From positions 372,001 to 436,000 of the forward strand of contig NZ_CP084550.1 of assembly GCF_021800405.1 (NCBI RefSeq): a stretch of 64,000 nucleotides of DNA. Reading direction: 5' to 3'. Position 1 is the first letter of the stretch. Each line of letters opens with the position of its first letter. Shown here one piece after another: positions 63,094 through 64,000 of this stretch. Under the pieces are notes generated by a model. That model was not told the DNA's origin. It was given only the letters and a program-made list of their open reading frames with translations, and did no database searches. This DNA is from Arthrobacter sp. FW306-07-I. GTDB lineage: Bacteria > Actinomycetota > Actinomycetes > Actinomycetales > Micrococcaceae. The position numbers and the translations under genes are program-made.

Positions 63094-64000
63094 ATGGTGG
63101 AAATTTCACAATCCGCACCCGCTGGGGAAATGCGCGGTGCTCAGAACCCGGATTCTGGAGCTGCGCCCCGGACCGGAACCCGGCCCGTTGCCGCTATGTC
63201 CGGCGTTACCCCTGATCCCGCTGCCGCCGCAGGTGCGGTCGGCGGCCCGTTGGCCGGTGTGCGTGTGTTGGAGCTCGGATCCCTCATCGCGGGCCCGTTT
63301 GCGGGACGGCAGCTGGCCGATTTCGGTGCGGAGGTCATCAAGATTGAGTCTCCCGACCGTCCCGATCCCATGCGCGAATGGGGCCGGGCACGGATCGAGG
63401 GCCACACCCTCTGGTGGTCAGTCCAGTCCAGGGGGAAGAAGTGCGTGACGTTGGACCTCAAGTCGCCTCGCGGGCGGGACCTGTTCCTGGAACTCTGCAA
63501 GGAAGCCGATGTCATCCTTGAGAATTTCCGCCCGGGAACGCTCGAAAAACTTGGCCTTTCCCCCGAAGTGCTCTGGCAGCGCAACCCCGGCCTGGTGATC
63601 GCCAGGGTCTCCGGCTATGGCCAGACCGGGCCTGATGCGGACAAGCCGGGCTACGCTTCCGTGGCCGAAGCGCGAGGCGGCCTGCGCCACCTCAACGGAT
63701 ACCCGGACCAGGCCCCGCCACGGACAGGCATCTCTTTGGGGGACAGCTTGGCGTCGCTCTACGCGCTGCAGGGAATCCTGTTGGCTCTGTACTGGCGGGA
63801 TGCCAAGGGAGGGACGGGGCAGGTTGTGGACGTGTCCCTCGTAGAGGCTTGCTTCTCCCTTTTGGAAAGTGCCGTGCCCGATTACGCGGCTGCGGGCGTT
63901 GTGCCGGGCCCCAGCGGTTCCGGACTGAAGGGGATAGCGCCGTCGAATATTTTCCGCTCCAGCGACGGAAAGTGGGTGGTGATCGCTGCCAACCAGGACT
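63094..64000 (+). CDS. Family III (CaiB/BaiF) CoA-transferase, 5' part
   Basis: The first 302 codons of a CoA-transferase; the 3' end is outside the window. After about 45 polar residues the usual family start appears: LAGVRVLELGSLIAGPFAGR, QLADFGAEVIKIESPDRPD, then LDLKSPRGRDLFLELCKEAD, VILENFRPGTLEKLGL and ARVSGYGQTGP. IFRSSDGKWVVIAANQD near the right edge begins the small domain. It would move CoA between acids, perhaps activating the compound imported by the neighbouring ABC system. AGGAG precedes ATG 63094. Confidence 0.88.
   Translation, partial: MVEISQSAPAGEMRGAQNPDSGAAPRTGTRPVAAMSGVTPDPAAAAGAVGGPLAGVRVLELGSLIAGPFAGRQLADFGAEVIKIESPDRPDPMREWGRARIEGHTLWWSVQSRGKKCVTLDLKSPRGRDLFLELCKEADVILENFRPGTLEKLGLSPEVLWQRNPGLVIARVSGYGQTGPDADKPGYASVAEARGGLRHLNGYPDQAPPRTGISLGDSLASLYALQGILLALYWRDAKGGTGQVVDVSLVEACFSLLESAVPDYAAAGVVPGPSGSGLKGIAPSNIFRSSDGKWVVIAANQD

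Overview
The window is GC-rich, gene-dense chromosomal DNA with short gaps, many 4-base ATGA/GTGA overlaps, GTG and TTG starts, a DUF222/HNH (13E12-type) endonuclease and SigB/SigF-type stress genes. This points to an actinobacterium of the Arthrobacter/Pseudarthrobacter (Micrococcaceae) group. I see no rRNA, tRNA, CRISPR array, prophage or intact transposon. Left part (1-7 kb): a fructose operon (DeoR regulator, fruK, start of the fructose PTS enzyme), a small membrane protein, a serine esterase, and a beta-phosphoglucomutase/GH65 phosphorylase pair behind a promoter with a LacI-type operator. 7-20 kb is a glycine/serine/one-carbon island. A leftward operon (gcvP-gcvT-gcvH-glyA, then sdaA and lipA) and two rightward units (amino-acid permease-purU; a MetF-like gene) each start with a tandem glycine riboswitch. 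Two of the three leaders are nearly identical in sequence, a recent duplication that runs through the start codon. Together they can import glycine, cleave it, make serine and pyruvate, and remove surplus one-carbon units. 20-36 kb holds mixed genes: 5-oxoprolinase subunit A, the HNH protein, DUF445, a glycerophosphodiesterase, a family III CoA-transferase whose domain order looks circularly permuted, AzlC/AzlD exporters, a TetR regulator, an O-methyltransferase, and a compact three-gene unit (acyl-CoA-dehydrogenase-like, PIG-L deacetylase/methyltransferase fusion, GT2 glycosyltransferase) closed by a strong terminator. 36-43 kb is a stress/envelope block: YihY/BrkB protein, DUF3618, holin-like and LEA-like proteins, a coiled-coil membrane protein, an SDR and a SigB/F-type sigma factor. 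43-53 kb is the most striking region: nine tightly packed co-directional genes for a heptose-nucleotide pathway (GmhB-like phosphatase, GT9 heptosyltransferase-like, two GT-B glycosyltransferases, GmhA-like isomerase, two different HldE-like kinase/nucleotidyltransferases) with an SDR and an aldehyde dehydrogenase. Such pathways are best known from Gram-negative LPS, so the product here is unknown. 53-64 kb: a spermidine-synthase-like protein, a LysR/MHS-transporter/3-hydroxybutyrate dehydrogenase locus, an HxlR/quinone-oxidoreductase pair with palindromic operators, and an IclR locus in which a nitrate/sulfonate/taurine-type ABC transporter and a CoA-transferase (cut by the window end) share an operator-like motif.
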